Positions 32,748 through 41,535 of a stretch of DNA of 64,000 nucleotides are shown here, piece by piece. The position numbers were made by a program, and so were the translations under genes. The first letter of the stretch is position 1. Each line of letters opens with the position of its first letter. The notes beneath the pieces were generated by a model. It made no database searches, was not told the origin of the DNA, and saw nothing but the letters and a program-made list of their open reading frames with translations. Origin of the DNA: DASUPK01 sp963782345 (lineage in GTDB: Bacteria > Actinomycetota > Thermoleophilia > Solirubrobacterales > 70-9); assembly GCA_963782345.1 (NCBI GenBank), contig CAWAJF010000014.1, positions 62,001 through 126,000 on the forward strand, in the 5' to 3' direction.

Positions 32748-34465
32748 GCCGAGACATCGGGCTGCGAGCTCGGGCGGCGCAGCTGAGCGAGCAGGCCCCG
32801 GCGCTCGGCGGCGCTCAGGCCGCTGATCGAGAAGATTGCGACGTAGGTGACGATGATCGCTATCACGGATGCTGCGACCGCTGGGATCCCGCTCGGATCG
32901 GTGCTATTCAGGGCCAAGCCGAGCAGCAGTGTGACCGTTGTGGGTGGCGCGTGTGCCCTCAGAAGAGTGCCGACGAGCTGGCCGAGGGGGACTCCGAACC
33001 GGCGGCACATATACGGAAACAGGACCAGCAGGTTGGCGGCGAAGGCGGCGATCAGTGTGCCGAGCGCCACTCCCTCCAGGCCGACCAGATGCGCGAGCAC
33101 GACGCTGAGGCCCAGGTTCAAAGCGGATTCCGCGCCCCGGATGACTGCGGGTCCTCGTCCAGCACCGATCCCGAGGAGCATGACCAGTCCGGTGCTGCTG
33201 ACGGTGAGGATCAGAGCGGTCAGCGACAGGAAGACGACGACCGGAATACCTGCGTCGAAGCCCGAGCCGACCCACGCATTGAGGATCGGCCCTGCCATGA
33301 GCGCCGCAGCGAGTGCCAGGGGGACGCCGACAGCGGCGACGATCCGGGTCCCTGAGATGAGGCTCCGCCTCAGCCCGGCGTCGTCGTCGAGCACCGCCAA
33401 CTCCGAGGCGTGGGGGAAGAAGAGATCGGCTACCGGCTGCATTATCTGGCCGATTGCAAGGGTGAGCTTCTGCGCAACGCCATAGACGGCAGCCGCCTCG
33501 ACGCCGAGCACGATGCCGACCACCAGGATGTCGAGACGCGTCAGGATGATCGTGGAGACCTCTTCGACCGCGATCCAGACGGAGAGTCCGAAGATCGGCT
33601 GCACCATCTGACGGTCGGCACGTCGCGGTGCGAGAGTGAGGTCGGGAACGAGCCTGCGCGCGAGCACGAAGGACCACACCTGCCCGATCACACCGAGGCT
33701 CGCCGTGACGATCCCGAGCGGCACCAATCCGCCGCCGGCGGCGATCACGATCACCCATCCGATGCCCTGGGCGATCGATACCACTGTGAGAACCATGTTG
33801 AGCAGGTCGTAGCGCTGCAGACCCATCAATACGCAGCCGAAGACGTCGGTCGGGATAGAGAGGGCGAACATCAAGGCCACCGTCAGCACGAGGATCTGAG
33901 CTGAATCCCGCAGGTCGGAGGGGAGGCCGAAGAGGTGAGGGAACACCGCCACCAGCCCGAGGCCGAGAACCAGCGCCGCCGCCCCCGGAATGATCAGCAT
34001 CCAGAATGAGGTCGCGACCGCCGTGATAACCCGCTTGTTGTCCCCCAGGGCCGAGTACTGGGCGACGAACTTGGGGGTCGCGGTCGCGACCCCGAGTTGG
34101 AGCACGTCTCGGTATACCGCCAGTGAGACGACGATCGCCCAGATACCGAACGCCTCGGTTCCGAGGCCATGGACGAGCACCGGGGTTGTGACGAGCGCGA
34201 TCACCGCGGTCGCCCCGGTTTTCAGATAGCTCGAGGCGATGTTGCGCCGGAAGAACCTCGGGACGCGCGACGCTCTGCGCTCCGGCCCGTTCGCTTCCCC
34301 CGTCGGCGCCGGCGTGTCGGCGCTGCTAATCGGATCCGTCCCTGGTCGTGGGGCCGCCCGCTGCCTCCCTGATGGACTCAGCCACCAACTCCGCCGTCCG
34401 ATCCCAGGAGAACTCGCTCGCGCGCAGCAATCCCGCCTCGCGCAGACTCGCCCGCTCGGAGTCAT
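32744..34465 (-). CDS. Wzx-type polysaccharide flippase (MATE/MVF fold)
   Basis: An integral membrane protein with about 12-14 helices that would flip lipid-linked repeat units. Recognisable family text starts near 34270 with FFRRNIASSYLKTGATAVIA, then TTPVLVHGLGTEAFGIWAIV and LQLGVATATPKFVAQYSALG. The start is unresolved: between the stop of the upstream GT4 gene and the first helix there is no ATG, GTG or TTG in frame. The ATG at 34465 given here implies a 140-base overlap with that gene; a non-standard CTG or ATT start nearer 34330 is the alternative. Coupled to the GT4 gene downstream by GTGA. Confidence 0.87.
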   Translation of the reverse strand: MTPSGRVCARRDCCARASSPGIGRRSWWLSPSGRQRAAPRPGTDPISSADTPAPTGEANGPERRASRVPRFFRRNIASSYLKTGATAVIALVTTPVLVHGLGTEAFGIWAIVVSLAVYRDVLQLGVATATPKFVAQYSALGDNKRVITAVATSFWMLIIPGAAALVLGLGLVAVFPHLFGLPSDLRDSAQILVLTVALMFALSIPTDVFGCVLMGLQRYDLLNMVLTVVSIAQGIGWVIVIAAGGGLVPLGIVTASLGVIGQVWSFVLARRLVPDLTLAPRRADRQMVQPIFGLSVWIAVEEVSTIILTRLDILVVGIVLGVEAAAVYGVAQKLTLAIGQIMQPVADLFFPHASELAVLDDDAGLRRSLISGTRIVAAVGVPLALAAALMAGPILNAWVGSGFDAGIPVVVFLSLTALILTVSSTGLVMLLGIGAGRGPAVIRGAESALNLGLSVVLAHLVGLEGVALGTLIAAFAANLLVLFPYMCRRFGVPLGQLVGTLLRAHAPPTTVTLLLGLALNSTDPSGIPAVAASVIAIIVTYVAIFSISGLSAAERRGLLAQLRRPSSQPDVSA

Positions 34466-35450
34466 CGGACAGGAGGGCGGAGAGGGCCTCGCTGATCGAC
34501 ACCTCACTCTCCGGGTCCACGTAATGGGCCGCGGGGCCGGCGACCTCCGGGAGACTCGAGCGGTTGGAGGTGATGACGGGAGTTCCGGACTGCATCGCCT
34601 CGAGCAAAGGTAACCCGAATCCCTCGTAGAGACTCGCGTAGCAGAGGGCCGTCGCCCCCGAATAGAGCTTGGGCAGGTCCTCGTCGGGGACGAAGGAGAG
34701 GTGACGAATCGTCTCGCTGGACGGGCTCTCCGACATCGCGCTGACTATCGGGCCAGCGCGCCAGCCCAGCCTCCCGGCCAGCACGAGCGCGTAGCGCGCA
34801 CGGAGCGCCGCCGGGAGGCGCTCGTAGGCCCGAACCGTTCGTAGGAGGTTCTTTCGCGGCTCGATCGTTCCGGTACAGAGGACGTAGTCGCCCGAGATGC
34901 GGTACCGGCGAAGGACGTCCGAGACCTCGTCCTCGGGATACCGATGGAACATGGGATCGGCCGCCTCGGGCATGACCGTCGCGGGCGGCGAGCTCGGGAA
35001 CTCTTCGAGCAGCTCGTCCCGCACGGCCTTGGATGGAGTCAGGATTCCGGCTGCGCGGTGGACCGCGCGCCGCATTGTGAAGCGGTCCACCAGGACGGCA
35101 CGCCGCTTCGCGGTCGCCGACCAATGACGGTTCACGAGGTCATGGACGACCTGCACGTACGGGATGCGCAAGAACTGTGATGGGAGGAAGCTCGTGGGAG
35201 AGAGAAAGACGTCCGCGTGGCGATTGGCGTGACGACCGATCTCGTAGTGCCAGCTCGGGTCTCGGCGGCCACAAACCTCCCATCTGACGTTGTCCTCTTC
35301 GCCGAGCGGGAAGCCCTCGCGGCTGTAGAAGACGAACTCGTCGGCCGGCATCTCCGCCGGGAGGTGGCGCGCCAGCTCCCGGGCGACCCGCCCGGTGCCG
35401 GTGGGCCGGAGGCCCGGCGCCGCCTCATGAAGATCAATACCGATGACCAT
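34326..35450 (-). CDS. GT4 family glycosyltransferase
   Basis: A 374-residue GT-B transferase similar to mannosyltransferases of capsule loci. MVIGIDLHEAAPGLRPTGTG opens the protein; IPYVQVVHDLVNRHWSATAK and ILTPSKAVRDELLEEF follow; the donor domain has VLCTGTIEPRKNLLRTVRAY and ASLYEGFGLPLLEAMQSGTP with the E-x7-E motif. The ATG at 35450 shares one base with the stop of the polymerase gene (TGATG), so the upstream in-frame extension was rejected. Confidence 0.91.
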   Translation of the reverse strand: MVIGIDLHEAAPGLRPTGTGRVARELARHLPAEMPADEFVFYSREGFPLGEEDNVRWEVCGRRDPSWHYEIGRHANRHADVFLSPTSFLPSQFLRIPYVQVVHDLVNRHWSATAKRRAVLVDRFTMRRAVHRAAGILTPSKAVRDELLEEFPSSPPATVMPEAADPMFHRYPEDEVSDVLRRYRISGDYVLCTGTIEPRKNLLRTVRAYERLPAALRARYALVLAGRLGWRAGPIVSAMSESPSSETIRHLSFVPDEDLPKLYSGATALCYASLYEGFGLPLLEAMQSGTPVITSNRSSLPEVAGPAAHYVDPESEVSISEALSALLSDDSERASLREAGLLRASEFSWDRTAELVAESIREAAGGPTTRDGSD

Positions 35451-36901
35451 CAAGGCTGCGGCAGCAGTGCCGGGGGCGCGGCCGTTCCCCGCTTCGCTCG
35501 CTTCCTGGCGCGCTGCAGCTCCGACCACTCGTACTCCGACGCAGCGCTGATCACCAGCCCGATCAGGAGGGCGAGAGTGACCGCCACCCGATACTTCTCG
35601 AAATCCGACTCGGTCATGGCCTTGGCCAGGATTCCGACCACTCCGGCGACTGCCCCCAGCGCCAGAGCGGCGACCCGGTCGTCAACCAGCCGGAACCAGG
35701 CTCGTCCTCCCCGGTAGATGGTGACACCGATCGCAGCGAGGAAGAGCACCAGGCCGATGATCCCCAAGCGTAAGAGGAGGTCGAGTATGAGGTTCTGGGT
35801 GATGTCGATCGTGAAGAAGTGGAAGAACCCTGGATCGAAGTATTGGAACTGCGTGCCGAGCCCCCAGCCCAGGACGGGGCGCTGCTCGATCATCAGCCGC
35901 GCCGTGTGCCACTGATTGAGGCGACCCTCCGTCGTCTGGTGCTGCTCCGGGCCCGACACGCTGGCCACGATCTCGCGCTCGAACGGAGGGCGCTGGGCCT
36001 GGTCGGAGCGCGCGGTCGAGACCAGCAGCGGTACGAGGAGGGCGCCGACGACGATCATCGTCGCCAGGGCGATCTCGGTGGGGGTCGTCTGCAGGGCCCG
36101 CTTGGACACCACGACGAGGCCCGCGAGGACCGCCAGTGCGACTCCCAGCTCGAGGAACGCCGCCGCCTGACCGGCAGCGGTCGTGCTCGCGAGCAGAGGC
36201 GCCGCCGCAATCATCAGCCGAGCTCGCTGGCGCGAGCCCGGGGAGTTGAAGGCCATTGCCACTGCGATCGTCCCGAGCGCGATGAAAGTCGCGGCGGCGT
36301 CCGCGCTCAGCGAGCCCGCGGGGTCGATGGTCTGGCCCGCCGCCGCGACGAGGTCGGCGCCCTGCGGCGGCCGGGCACCCAGATTGATCGCCACCCCGGC
36401 GTTACTGGTTATCAGCAGAAGGGTCGCCAGGATCGCCGAGGCGCCTATCAATCGAGCCATGGCCCTCGAGGCCAGGTACTCCCTGGCCGGGATGGTCGCA
36501 GTCAGGTAGATCGCGGAGAGGTAGGCGATCGCCTTGCCCTCGAAGGTCACCTGCGAGAAGGAATGGCCGTTCAGCAGGCCGATCAGCCCGGCGGTCACGA
36601 GCCAGGCCAGGAATGCGGCCCAGAGCAGGGCGTTGGCGCCGAAGCTGGACAGGCCTCGAACGCTGATCCGGGCCACGACGGCGGCCGGCACCACGAGATC
36701 GATCAGCCGAAAGGTGAGTCCCCCCAGAACGGGGTGGAAGATGCCGGACGGCACGGTCGACTGATTGGGATACAAGGTCGTCTCCAGCAGCAAGAGCCCC
36801 ACGATCAGGACGATCACCACGTCCCCCCTGCCCCTCCGCTCGAGTCGCCGAAAGACGACGAACAGAATCGCCGCGAGCAGGACGGCTAGGTTCCCGGTCA
36901 T
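35450..36901 (-). CDS. Wzy-type polysaccharide polymerase / O-antigen ligase-like membrane protein
   Basis: A 483-residue protein with about 12 hydrophobic helices and one large extracytoplasmic loop late in the sequence containing RLNQWHTARLMIEQRPVLGW and GLGTQFQYFDPGFFH. The RPVLGWGxG segment is characteristic of the O-antigen ligase/Wzy (Wzy_C) fold. Between flippase/glycosyltransferase genes and a Wzc-like gene, polymerisation of the repeat unit is the likely role. Spacing is 12 bases to the Wzc-like gene upstream. Confidence 0.85.
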   Translation of the reverse strand: MTGNLAVLLAAILFVVFRRLERRGRGDVVIVLIVGLLLLETTLYPNQSTVPSGIFHPVLGGLTFRLIDLVVPAAVVARISVRGLSSFGANALLWAAFLAWLVTAGLIGLLNGHSFSQVTFEGKAIAYLSAIYLTATIPAREYLASRAMARLIGASAILATLLLITSNAGVAINLGARPPQGADLVAAAGQTIDPAGSLSADAAATFIALGTIAVAMAFNSPGSRQRARLMIAAAPLLASTTAAGQAAAFLELGVALAVLAGLVVVSKRALQTTPTEIALATMIVVGALLVPLLVSTARSDQAQRPPFEREIVASVSGPEQHQTTEGRLNQWHTARLMIEQRPVLGWGLGTQFQYFDPGFFHFFTIDITQNLILDLLLRLGIIGLVLFLAAIGVTIYRGGRAWFRLVDDRVAALALGAVAGVVGILAKAMTESDFEKYRVAVTLALLIGLVISAASEYEWSELQRARKRAKRGTAAPPALLPQP

Positions 36902-36913
36902 CTGCGTACCCGC

Positions 36914-38224
36914 TCAGGTCTTCGAGCGGGCTTGGGCACTGCGTGAGTAATAGCGGTAGGTTCCGCGCCGCCGCCGCGCTTGCGGGGCTCGGTTCAGCAC
37001 GGCGCCGAGAACCCGCGCGTTCGACAGCTTGAGGTCACGCAGGGCGTCGCGAAGCTCGAGCGGCTGGGTGCTCCGAGCGTCGACAACCAGGATCACAGCG
37101 TCGACTCGCGCCGCGATGAGCGAGGTCTCGGCCCCGAACAAAGGCGGGGTGTCGATCAGAACCGTTCGCCTGGCCAGCTCGGTGACCATCCGGTCCACGG
37201 CCGGTCCGATGATCTCGGCGGGATGGCTGTCCTTTGCCTGACCGGCGGCGATGACGTCCAGTGTGCGTAGCGCGGTCCGTTGACGGACCGACCGCATGGT
37301 TGCTTCCTTGGCGAGATCGGCCACCCCGATCTTCGGATCGACCTGGAGGTACCGATGCAGGGAGGGCTTGCGCAGATCGCAGTCGACCGCGGTCACCTGG
37401 TAGTCCAGGGAGGCGAGGGCCCATGCGAGCTGAGCGGTGGCCACGGTCTTGCCCTCGCCCTGGGCCCATGACGTGACGGCCAGCGTCGGGTGTTCCCCGG
37501 CCGCTATCTCGACGTTCACAGCGAGCTTCTCGAACGACTCCATCAGGTCCGCGGGTCCGGTCCCGTTGAACACGTCCCGGGTTCTCATGGGCATGTTCCG
37601 CCGGGCCGGGATCTCCCCGAGCACGGTCAGGCCGAACCGCTCGGTCACGAATTCGGCGCTCGACGACCGTGGGCGCATGGCACCTGCCGCGACCGCCGCC
37701 AGGATCGCCGCGATCAGCCCCAATGCGGCGCTGCCCAACAGGATCACCGCGCGCCGGGTCGAGGCGATGGAGCTCGCGGCACCGGCCGGAGTGAGGATGG
37801 AGAGTGAAACCGCCGCGGAGACCGGATTGGCTATCAAGCGCTGCGCGGCAGACCTGGCGGCCTGCTCGGCGACGCGCGGATCCGTGCTGTCGGCACGCAC
37901 GAAGACGATCGTCGTCCCGGCCTGATTCTGGGCGCTGAGGGTGAGATCCGCGTTCCTGTCGCCGGGCGGGAGCGTGCCCTGGACATTGGTCTTGAACTGA
38001 TCGGAGCCGACACGTTCGATCACCGGCGGCGTCAGGAAATCGGCCGCGGACGAGATCGCCAACAGGTCCTGGCTCTTGGGCTGCACCAGCATCGTCACGG
38101 TCGAGCGGTATTGCTTCGCCGGCAGCAGGGCGACCAGCACGCCTATCAACATCACCCCGGCAAACACTCCGGCGGCGAGCGGCCAGAAGCGACGGAGGGT
38201 CGATCCGAGGTCCTTGAGCGTCAT
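36914..38224 (-). CDS. Wzc/CapAB-type polysaccharide copolymerase with BY-kinase-like domain
   Basis: A 436-residue fusion of a Wzz chain-length domain and a bacterial tyrosine-kinase (BY-kinase) ATPase. Two membrane helices flank the extracytoplasmic part (about 17-35 and 158-180). The kinase domain has an atypical Walker A, TSWAQGEGKTVATAQLAWAL (SxAQGEGKT rather than SxxPGEGKT), Walker A prime VDCDLRKPSLHRYL, and Walker B TVLIDTPP. The C terminus is basic and Tyr-bearing (GTYRYYSRSA), a short form of the usual Tyr cluster. It would control chain length and export together with the polymerase and flippase. Confidence 0.9.
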   Translation of the reverse strand: MTLKDLGSTLRRFWPLAAGVFAGVMLIGVLVALLPAKQYRSTVTMLVQPKSQDLLAISSAADFLTPPVIERVGSDQFKTNVQGTLPPGDRNADLTLSAQNQAGTTIVFVRADSTDPRVAEQAARSAAQRLIANPVSAAVSLSILTPAGAASSIASTRRAVILLGSAALGLIAAILAAVAAGAMRPRSSSAEFVTERFGLTVLGEIPARRNMPMRTRDVFNGTGPADLMESFEKLAVNVEIAAGEHPTLAVTSWAQGEGKTVATAQLAWALASLDYQVTAVDCDLRKPSLHRYLQVDPKIGVADLAKEATMRSVRQRTALRTLDVIAAGQAKDSHPAEIIGPAVDRMVTELARRTVLIDTPPLFGAETSLIAARVDAVILVVDARSTQPLELRDALRDLKLSNARVLGAVLNRAPQARRRRGTYRYYSRSAQARSKT

Positions 38225-38366
38225 CTGGGCACGTCACCTTCCCCTCGTTGGCTTCCACGCCGGCCCGCGGTCGGACTGCCCTCGCGCGCCTCAGGCGGCA
38301 GGCTAGCGGGCATTGGGGATTCGCCGAGCAATCCTTCGCACACCGCGGCGGGGAGCAATCGGGCCA

Positions 38367-39500
38367 CTATGCGGTGTTCAGGCCGAGAACGGGCTCGCGT
38401 CTGGCCACCCGAACCAGCACCTCCTCGACCCGGGCGGCGGTCTTGGGCCACGTCATCTCCCGGGCACGCGTGCGACCGCTGCTCCCGAGCCGCTCGGCCC
38501 GCCGTCGGTCCAGCAGTAGATCGCTGATCGCCGCCGCCACCGCCGCCGGGTCGGTCGGCTCGACGAGCACCCCGGTCACGCCGTCGTCCACAGCATCGAG
38601 GGCGCCGGCGACGTTGCCGGCGACCACCGGGAGCCCATGGGCCCCTGCCTCCAGGTAGACGATCCCGAATCCCTCTCCGCCGAACCCGCGGGGAGGGAGC
38701 CGGCTCGGCATCGCGAACACGTGGGCCCGATCGAGCCAGGCGTCGCGCTCTTCGTCCGGCAGCGCACCGGTGAAGATGACGCTGTCGCGCACACCCTCGC
38801 TCGCGGCGGACTCCTCCAACTCGGCGCGCAGGGGCCCCTGACCGACGATCACCCAGATCACGTCCGGCACGGCGCGCCTGATCAGCGGAAGCGCCCGCAT
38901 CATCACGTCGTGCCCCTTGTAGCGGTCGGTGAGTCGAGCCAAGGTGACGATGGTGGGACGGTCCGCGCGGACAGCCCGCGAGCCATCGGGGATATCCACT
39001 CCGGGCGGTATACGGAGCACCCGCTCGGGATCCCCGCCGGCGTCGAGCGCGATCCGGCGCGTGTATCGGCTCACGGCGATCGAGGCCGCAGCATGACGGA
39101 CGCCACCGCCCAGGAGCCGAGCACGCCACAACTCGTCGGCATGCAGATAGAGAACGTACGGGGTCCCGGTCAGCCTGCGGATCGTCCGCGCCGCCGGCCC
39201 GGCGATGATGTGGGCGGCGAGAACGACGCGCGGCTTGAGCGCGAGCGCTTCACGGATGCCGCGGGCATTGAGGGCCAGGTTCGGCACCTTTGGAATCCTC
39301 GAGACCGGCACCCTGCTGGCCGCCACGCCGGTCGAGCGATCGAATTCGGTGTCTCCTTGTCGCGCAAAGGCGACGACCGTGGGATCGAACCTGTCGAAGT
39401 TCTGAACCAGCCGGCTGACGAGGATCGGAATCCCGCCGTAGTCGGGCGGATAGTCCGGTGTGATGACGAGCAGCCGCGAGCGGCCGGCTGGCGTGCTCAC
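38367..39500 (-). CDS. GT4 family glycosyltransferase (PimB-like)
   Basis: A 377-residue GT-B glycosyltransferase. LVITPDYPPDYGGIPILVSR is the acceptor-domain glycine loop of PimB/PimC-type enzymes, SIAVSRYTRRIALDAGGDPE follows, and the donor domain has IVTLARLTDRYKGHDVMMRA and GEGFGIVYLEAGAHGLPVVA with the E-x7-E motif. It overlaps the GT2 gene by four bases (ATGA). A 142-base gap without a gene separates it from the Wzc-like gene, so the locus may have a second promoter there, although none was recognised. Confidence 0.9.
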   Translation of the reverse strand: MSTPAGRSRLLVITPDYPPDYGGIPILVSRLVQNFDRFDPTVVAFARQGDTEFDRSTGVAASRVPVSRIPKVPNLALNARGIREALALKPRVVLAAHIIAGPAARTIRRLTGTPYVLYLHADELWRARLLGGGVRHAAASIAVSRYTRRIALDAGGDPERVLRIPPGVDIPDGSRAVRADRPTIVTLARLTDRYKGHDVMMRALPLIRRAVPDVIWVIVGQGPLRAELEESAASEGVRDSVIFTGALPDEERDAWLDRAHVFAMPSRLPPRGFGGEGFGIVYLEAGAHGLPVVAGNVAGALDAVDDGVTGVLVEPTDPAAVAAAISDLLLDRRRAERLGSSGRTRAREMTWPKTAARVEEVLVRVARREPVLGLNTA

Positions 39501-40711
39501 CCCCCTGAGGTCCCCGTCTCCCCCCGCCGGCCCGCGGCGGCGACGGGCCGCTCAGGCGTTTGCGGGAGGGCGTCGGAGGCACTGCGCTCGGGTTTTTCCC
39601 AGAGGGCCGGCCGTTCCCCGCGCAGGTAGCGGACGATCCCTCCCACCGCGGTCGCCTGAAGGAACAGTGCCTGCCCGAGTGCGCGTTCGGGCGCGGTCGG
39701 CCGATCGCCCCGGGCCTGACGGAGGATTGCCATCAGCCCGACCGCGTGGAGGCCGACGAAAGCCGCCGCCCAGCGGCGCCTGGGGGCGGCGAGCAGTGCC
39801 CGGATGAGCAGGAGCGCGTGCGCCAGCGGCCCGATCAGCAGCCGCAGGACCTTGTGCCCCCAGAGCTGTGGCGCGATCGGGCTGCGGCCCGGGATCAGCA
39901 GCGAGGAGCGCCGTCGGACGGTGTCAAGTGCGCCGGCCGTGGTCCGAGTGCGGCGCTCCCACTCCCGCTTGAGCGAGGTCGTGGCGCTCTCCCGCGCCAC
40001 CGCCTCGATCTCGTAGCGGATCGAGCTTCCGGCAGCCGCGACATCGAGGGCAAGCCAGAGATCATCGACGATCACGTCGCCGGGCAGCGGGTGAAACAGC
40101 GAGCGCCGGAAGGCGGCCAGCTCGCCGGCGACCGCGACCGTGCCGCCGTAGCGGGACTCGGCCCGCTTGAGCATCGACTCGTATCGCCAGTAGAGATCCT
40201 GGCTGGAGCCGAGGACCTGCTTCTCTCCCGCCACCGCGCCGACGGCGGGATCCTCGAACCAGCGGGCGAGGGCCGCGAGGGACCCGCGCTGCAGGCTCGC
40301 GTCGGCGTCGGTGATCGCGATCACTGGAGCGGCGGTCGCCGCGACCCCCCGATTGATCGCCTCAGACTTGCCCACGCGATCCGCCGGCTCGATCACCTGG
40401 GCACCAGCCGTGCGCGCCTCCCGCGCGGTGCCGGGATCCTCGGCCACGACGACGACCTCCAGCTCGCCGGGATAGCCGTTGTCGAAAACGTCCTTCACCT
40501 TCGCGGCGATCACCTCTCGTTCGCGGTAAGCGGCGATGACGACCGCAAGATCGGGCCAGTCAGCGGGCTCGGGGATGATCGGCTCAGGGCGGCGCCTCGA
40601 GGCCGCCGCCAGCCAGAGCGGATAGAGAGCCGGCCCCGCCGCGATCAACGAGGCCAGGAGGGCAACCGAGCAGGAGAATCGCTCGCGGGAGTGATGTGGA
40701 TTGGCGCTCAT
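39497..40711 (-). CDS. GT2 family membrane glycosyltransferase (cellulose synthase-like)
   Basis: A 404-residue processive-type GT-A transferase. One N-terminal helix (about 12-36), then the catalytic domain with LAVVIAAYREREVIAAKVKD, AITDADASLQRG (DxD), VIVDDLWLALDVAA (catalytic base Asp region) and KREWERRTRTTAGAL in place of the QxxRW motif, then two or three C-terminal helices. This is the hyaluronan/cellulose synthase-like layout, but non-processive members exist. First gene of the minus-strand assembly operon. Confidence 0.88.
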   Translation of the reverse strand: MSANPHHSRERFSCSVALLASLIAAGPALYPLWLAAASRRRPEPIIPEPADWPDLAVVIAAYREREVIAAKVKDVFDNGYPGELEVVVVAEDPGTAREARTAGAQVIEPADRVGKSEAINRGVAATAAPVIAITDADASLQRGSLAALARWFEDPAVGAVAGEKQVLGSSQDLYWRYESMLKRAESRYGGTVAVAGELAAFRRSLFHPLPGDVIVDDLWLALDVAAAGSSIRYEIEAVARESATTSLKREWERRTRTTAGALDTVRRRSSLLIPGRSPIAPQLWGHKVLRLLIGPLAHALLLIRALLAAPRRRWAAAFVGLHAVGLMAILRQARGDRPTAPERALGQALFLQATAVGGIVRYLRGERPALWEKPERSASDALPQTPERPVAAAGRRGETGTSGG

Positions 40712-40765
40712 CGCGGTTGGCGTCGGACCGGATAGTGGCGGACCGCGAGGACGCTGGTCGGCTGG

Positions 40766-41416
40766 CTACGCTCCCCAGCGCTCGCCGCGGCTGATTCGCT
40801 CCTGGCCGACCCAGGCGAAGTCCATCGCGGCCTGGACGACCTCGTCCTTCGGCACCTTGCGATGGAGGTCCCACCAATCCGCGAGCGACTGCATCGCACC
40901 GACCATCTGCTGGGCGAGCATCTCGACGAACTGGGGGAGCTTGGGGAAGTCGATTCCCCGCCGTTCGGCCTCCTCGCTCATCAGCTGGGCGATCGCGCCA
41001 GCCACCTCGTCGCGGAGGCGATCGAGTCGGAGCGCGACGTCGGGATCACCGGCGTTCCGGAACATGATGCGCCAGGCTCCGCGCCGCTCCTCGACGAAGC
41101 CGAAGAAGGCCTCGAGGCCGGCGCGCATCCTGGGCTCCCCGGGCTCGGCGCCGGCCACCGCGCCCGCGATCCGCTCGACCAGCTCGTGGACGTGCATCTC
41201 GAGCATTGCCACGTAGAGCTCGCGCTTGGAGGAGAAGTGCTCGTAGAGCAGGGCCTTGGAGACACCGGCGCGCTCGGCCACCGCGTCGAGGGAGGTCTCG
41301 TGGTACCCGGTGTCGGCGAAGGCGCTCCGGGCGGCGTCTAGGATCGCCTCCCGGCGGTCGGCCGCGGCCATCCGTGACCTGGGCACAGCCTTCTTGTTCT
41401 GTGTGAGCGATGTCAC
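40766..41416 (-). CDS. TetR family transcriptional repressor
   Basis: A 216-residue repressor. The N-terminal TetR domain is clear: RREAILDAARSAFADTGYHE, TSLDAVAERAGVSKALLYEH, FSSKRELYVAML. The C-terminal ligand domain is variable, so the inducer is unknown; fatty-acyl or steroid-like molecules are common for this type. The gene is divergent from the diiron-SCP2 fusion gene, and a palindrome at 41422-41443 between them is its probable operator. Start GTG. Its stop is 54 bases from the GT2 gene start, so read-through into the glycan operon is possible. Confidence 0.93.
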   Translation of the reverse strand: MTSLTQNKKAVPRSRMAAADRREAILDAARSAFADTGYHETSLDAVAERAGVSKALLYEHFSSKRELYVAMLEMHVHELVERIAGAVAGAEPGEPRMRAGLEAFFGFVEERRGAWRIMFRNAGDPDVALRLDRLRDEVAGAIAQLMSEEAERRGIDFPKLPQFVEMLAQQMVGAMQSLADWWDLHRKVPKDEVVQAAMDFAWVGQERISRGERWGA

Positions 41417-41421
41417 CGTAC

Positions 41422-41443
41422 TAACTGACCAGTCAGTCAGTTA
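41422..41443. promoter_or_regulatory. TetR-type operator palindrome
   Basis: A perfect inverted repeat, TAACTGAC-CAGTCA-GTCAGTTA (22 bases with a 6-base centre), five bases upstream of the TetR start codon. Size and position are typical of TetR operators controlling both the repressor and a divergent target gene. Confidence 0.8.
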
Positions 41444-41448
41444 CCATA

Positions 41449-41504
41449 CCGGGGTCAGGTCTTGCAAACGACATGTGGCAACTGCAGGACCGACCTGACC
41501 CCGG
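41449..41504. repeat. REP/MITE-like element with 13-bp inverted repeats
   Basis: Arms CCGGGGTCAGGTC (41449-41461) and GACCTGACCCCGG (41492-41504) are perfect inverted repeats around a 30-base centre beginning TTGCAAACGACATG. The end sequence GGGGTCAGGTCTTGCA resembles, from memory, REP-type repeats linked to REP-associated tyrosine transposases in many bacteria. It sits between the TetR operator and the ribosome site of the diiron gene. No transposase is present in the window. Confidence 0.6.
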
Positions 41505-41535
41505 AGTTGGTTGACGAGAGGACCAGGAGGCAACG

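Noticed and set aside
38225..38366. Small gene between the Wzc-like and GT4 genes
   Set aside because: The gap is covered only by extensions of shadow frames; no start with ribosome site and no family-like sequence.
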